NCBI RefSeq assembly: GCF_000006565.2 | Contig: NC_031480.1 | Span: forward strand, 6,760,797-6,824,796 | DNA: 64,000 nt | Reading direction: 5' to 3' | From: Toxoplasma gondii ME49 | Lineage: Eukaryota > Apicomplexa > Conoidasida > Eucoccidiorida > Sarcocystidae | Notes under the pieces: generated by a model | What the model saw: only the letters and a program-made list of their open reading frames with translations | What the model was told of the DNA's origin: nothing | The model's database searches: none | Part shown: piece after piece, positions 60,846-64,000 of the stretch | How the letters are laid out: every line of letters begins with the position of its first letter | Position numbering within the stretch: position 1 is the first letter of the stretch | Made by a program: the position numbers and the translations under genes

Positions 60846-62148
60846 ATTGTACCAGTTTTATCGTTTGCGCAATGCTTTCGTCTTCGGTGGTTCTTTACCT
60901 CCTGTTCTTTCTGAGAATGTGTCGACAGTCGTATGTCGGTCGGCGCACAAACGGCCTCAACGGAGCCACAGAATCGTCAGAAACGTTTCATTTTCGTTTC
61001 CAGCTCTTTCTCGAGAGTTCCGTCGCTCCAGGTGTCTCCTGTGACAAACGGATGCAGTGTGCAGCGGCGAGAGAACGGACGCAGGAAGTCGGGATCTGAT
61101 TCAGTTCAATCCAGATTGAACTCGACTGACAGAGGCGTCCGACACTATGCAAAAACCGAAACAGAAAACCTCACTGTAACTGCCAAAACACTCGCGAAAT
61201 CGCAGTTTATCTCTGTCCCAAAAGTACAATGCCTACCGTTGAAGGCATGAGATAATGTGGTCGTTGTTTATCGTTTTTCTCTGTTTCCTGGGAAAGAAAT
61301 CTGAGACATTGAAGAACTGGAAACCCAGCAACAGCATCTTCTCGACTCTACATCCGCGCATGCGCTCTTGATGAACACACTGCGACAATATGTATATGCC
61401 AGCATCACATCAGCTTTCACGTTTTCAGCAAGGCACATGTATACCTATCTGTATATTAAAACGTATCCAGTGTAGAGTTTGAATGTAATGCAGCTTAATC
61501 TTCAATGCTGCTCAGAATGTATATATATATATGTGCATACGTGAAAGGGAGTATCATTTGCTAGTGTTATGGAATTCGTGTGCGACTTATGGAGTCTTGC
61601 GATTCCTTCGAGAGGTGTCTCAAATCTTCGATTCCCCAGAGACAGCGAGGCAAAGAGGGCACATAAAGAGGAAATAGCAAAGAAGCTGGATGAGTTCTGC
61701 TCCACGCTGTCTTCGACTGGACTAATCTTCTGTCACGCGCCCTTTTTGGCTTGATGGAACGACCGCACCCAGCCACCTCAGTGCCGGTCAACCGGTTCGT
61801 AACATCATTCCACATCATCTCGCGAAAACTGGAACTTTTGCTTTCCTGTTTTCAAAGAAAACAAGGTGAAACACGATTCTTAAAAGCATCGGAGTGGGCT
61901 GTCAGTGCCAGAAGCGACTGGGCTACCGCGTGTCCTTATTGCGACCATCTGCACATACTGCAATTGCAAGCACACATACATTACTCTCCAATACGAAGCG
62001 AGTTTAGGACAAGTAGATACACTCATACATCTTCAAGAATATATTTATATAGGTATATATATGCAACTGTGTTTGGAGTTGCCTCTGGAAATGGGGACCC
62101 AACTGCATGAAATTGTCACCAGAACGTTGTATGCTCATTGGTGCCGCT
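60846..62148. other. Spacer between convergent gene ends
   Basis: 1.3 kb between two stop codons on opposite strands. It has TA-rich words near 61516–61533 and 62040–62062 and no supported exon. Confidence 0.55.
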
Positions 62149-64000
62149 TTAATGGTTCTTTAGTAGCAGGGGTCCTGCAATTTGCATTAGGCTTTCCATT
62201 CCCTTTAGAGCAATGATAGCTGGTTTGTATTTCGTAATCTGCGCCAGGGCAGCTAGAGTCACAGCTGCATTACGTTGTGGTCCGCTCACGTCTTTCCTCA
62301 GTGCTTCTATGCAACAGAAAATCCCTGCACTTAAGTCCATGTCTTCTAGAACCCTGTCAGACCCTTCTTTGTCGTCGTCCTCCCTTTCTGTTCTTTCTTT
62401 TGCATCGTATGTGTTCCCTCCCGTTGTGGTTGTCTTCTCAGCTGTCTCGACTCTTCCGGTGATGTTTACCGTCTCTCTTCTTCTAGGTTTGTCTCCCTCT
62501 CGTTGAACATTTCGAGAAATTGCTGCGAGTTGCGCTTTAGCGGCAAGGCCCAGAAAAAGAAGAAGATTCCCTCGAACCAAAGCTGTTGGTGTTTTCATCT
62601 CCTCAGCATCCTTTGCATATCCTTTAGGTGTTGCGGCCTTCAGTATCTCACAAACCCACTGCACCAGGTTTGTCAGTCCGAAAGTGTTGTGTGCCATGTG
62701 TGCTTTTCTTGCCTCCTCTCTCCTATATGCCTGCAACATGTCTGTTGTCTTCCCATCTGTGATTCTCTCTGTTTCTTTGTCTCCTTGCTGCTCTCCCATC
62801 GCAGCTCTCTGTCCACTACGATCTTTTTCTTCACCGCAGAGACGCTGCGCCTTCTCTTCTCCACCTCTACCCTCTTCTTTCTCTTCCTCGCTCTTCTCCT
62901 CTGTACAGTCTGTTCCACTTCTCTCTCCTCTTTCTTCCCTGTTTTCGAACCCACTTTCTGCCCTCCGGCAAGCAGCCTCAGCGCGTGCCACCATAGCGAG
63001 GAAAGGCGTCCTTTGTGTCAGCACGCACAAGAGCTGAACTGCAGTACTTGTCTTCTGGTCAATGGTGCATGCGTCCTGTTTAGCCTCGAATTCCCTCTTT
63101 CTTTTCACCGCGTTCTTCTGCCAACGCCCAAGCAGGTCGCCGAGAGAAGGAAGCAAGCTGCGTGTCACTTCCTCAACAGATAAACAAGGAGAAACACGAG
63201 ATGGAGAAAGGGAAGAACGCAAAGAGCTGTCAGGAGCGTTGCTCGAACAAGAGCGGGGAGAAAGAGGGGGAGAACAAATCCCGTGTACGCGGTTTGGCGT
63301 GTGTATTTGATTTGCCTCGGTTGTGGCAAGGGCGACAACCATGCGACACATGAGGGTGAGGCTTCGGATGGTCACGAGTTCAGCTTCCTGATCCCCTCTC
63401 CGTCTTCGTTGTGCTTCCTTCCGTTCCCCAGGGAGACAGGCAAGAAGGAAACTGACAAGACGCTCGTCGCGGAGGAACTCACTCTGACGCCTTGCGATTT
63501 CTGTTTCATGTCGCGCCTCCACACCGGCACTGGACGACGTCAAGTTCACCAGTAGCCCAAGAAACTCTGCAGTAGGGAGTTTCCCCACAGAGAACAGAAG
63601 CGACGAGCAAGAGAGCGAAGCAACAGAAGAAAGAGAATCTGGGCACGAGCTGGGGGAAAGCGAGTTTGCATGCAGCAACGGGACAAGTTGCAGAAGGGTC
63701 TCGTGAAGATTTCTGAGAATCAGGATCCGCAGAGTGGAGCACCGGGAGAGATTTGTCAAAATGGAGATACACTGTTGCACATCGACCGCAGCTGAATCTT
63801 CTCGCTCTGTCTCAGCTGCTTGAGAGATAATACCTCGAAGGTGTCCCAGCGGTGTTTCTCCATTTGCTTCGTGTAGGAGTTCGAGGAAGAACTCCAAGAC
63901 CGCCTCACTTTCCTCTCTCTCCTGTTCTGTCACTTTCGCCTTTCCGGCTCCCTGTTTTGTGGTAGAGAGAATCCGCTCTACTTTGCGGCGCGCGTGAGTG
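62149..64000 (-). CDS. Helical-repeat (ARM/HEAT-like) protein, 3' part
   Basis: A single open frame runs from the right edge to the TAA at 62149, about 617 residues; the gene's 5' part lies beyond the window (the frame continues upstream of the GTG at 63931–63933). Several Leu-rich amphipathic helices have ARM/HEAT character: AVLEFFLELLHEANGETPLG, CISILTNLSRCSTLRILILR, LLQLVPLLHANSL, FLGLLVNLTSSSAGVEARHE, AVQLLCVLTQRTPFLAMVAR, RGNLLLFLGLAAKAQLAAIS and, at the end, QRNAAVTLAALAQITKYKPA then ALKGMESLMQIAGPLLLKNH. Between them are long acidic and Arg-rich insertions. The arrangement recalls TPR–ARM co-chaperones such as UNC-45 or TTC12, but without the N-terminal part I cannot choose. It is probably a cytosolic scaffold or chaperone-like protein. 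Confidence 0.75.
   Translation of the reverse strand, partial: THARRKVERILSTTKQGAGKAKVTEQEREESEAVLEFFLELLHEANGETPLGHLRGIISQAAETEREDSAAVDVQQCISILTNLSRCSTLRILILRNLHETLLQLVPLLHANSLSPSSCPDSLSSVASLSCSSLLFSVGKLPTAEFLGLLVNLTSSSAGVEARHETEIARRQSEFLRDERLVSFLLACLPGERKEAQRRRRGDQEAELVTIRSLTLMCRMVVALATTEANQIHTPNRVHGICSPPLSPRSCSSNAPDSSLRSSLSPSRVSPCLSVEEVTRSLLPSLGDLLGRWQKNAVKRKREFEAKQDACTIDQKTSTAVQLLCVLTQRTPFLAMVARAEAACRRAESGFENREERGERSGTDCTEEKSEEEKEEGRGGEEKAQRLCGEEKDRSGQRAAMGEQQGDKETERITDGKTTDMLQAYRREEARKAHMAHNTFGLTNLVQWVCEILKAATPKGYAKDAEEMKTPTALVRGNLLLFLGLAAKAQLAAISRNVQREGDKPRRRETVNITGRVETAEKTTTTGGNTYDAKERTEREDDDKEGSDRVLEDMDLSAGIFCCIEALRKDVSGPQRNAAVTLAALAQITKYKPAIIALKGMESLMQIAGPLLLKNH

Noticed and set aside
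1..64000. CRISPR arrays, insertion sequences, phage or operon organisation
   Set aside because: No spaced direct repeats, transposase or terminal inverted repeats were seen, and gene structure with many spliceosomal introns is clearly eukaryotic.

Overview
The window reads as nuclear DNA of a coccidian apicomplexan of the Toxoplasma/Hammondia/Neospora group. Evidence: GC-rich exons split by many GT–AG introns, long low-complexity insertions inside conserved enzymes, abundant (TA)n tracts in introns and spacers, many TGCATGC words, and two genes for proteins expected in the apicoplast. Species assignment is inference. All exon joins below were made by hand from splice signals, reading phase and family motifs.

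Layout. (1) 1–2230 (+): 3' part of an unrecognised gene with a possible RNase III signature. (2) 4266–23856 (-): bacterial-type isoleucyl-tRNA synthetase in 16 exons, about 2,490 residues, with a hydrophobic leader; its introns hold most of the microsatellites, the GATA-like arrays and a 13-bp minisatellite. (3) 23857–27264: spacer between divergent genes with one doubtful exon. (4) 27265–30550 (+): SufE, Fe–S cluster assembly, five exons, 339 residues, bipartite plastid leader. (5) 32946–41726 (-): COPII coat protein Sec24, nine exons, 1,032 residues. (6) About 43165–43477 (-): weak exon-like readings. (7) 43560–46186 (+): a five-exon reading for an unrecognised 118-residue protein. (8) 46645–49026 (+): membrane-anchored cytochrome b5-like (MAPR/PGRMC) protein, four exons, 240 residues. 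(9) 52507–53793 (+): intronless gene for a secretory-pathway protein with one C-terminal membrane span. (10) 56642–60845 (+): multi-exon gene of unknown function with a possible bipartite leader. (11) 62149–64000 (-): 3' part of a helical-repeat (ARM/HEAT-like) protein, open to the right edge.

Functionally, the IleRS (organellar translation) and SufE (sulfur transfer for Fe–S assembly) genes lie head to head and would both serve the apicoplast; Sec24 builds the ER export coat. The other genes show no obvious shared pathway.

The most unusual recurrent signal is a short palindromic element of the form GGTGTACGTACACC (variants GGTGTCTGTACACC and GGTGTCTCCGCGGAGACACC). It appears at roughly ten places in 64 kb: in coding exons, in introns, in spacers, and once as the splice acceptor of a Sec24 exon. 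In exons it mostly lies in poorly conserved insertions, as expected of a dispersed element that coding sequence can tolerate.
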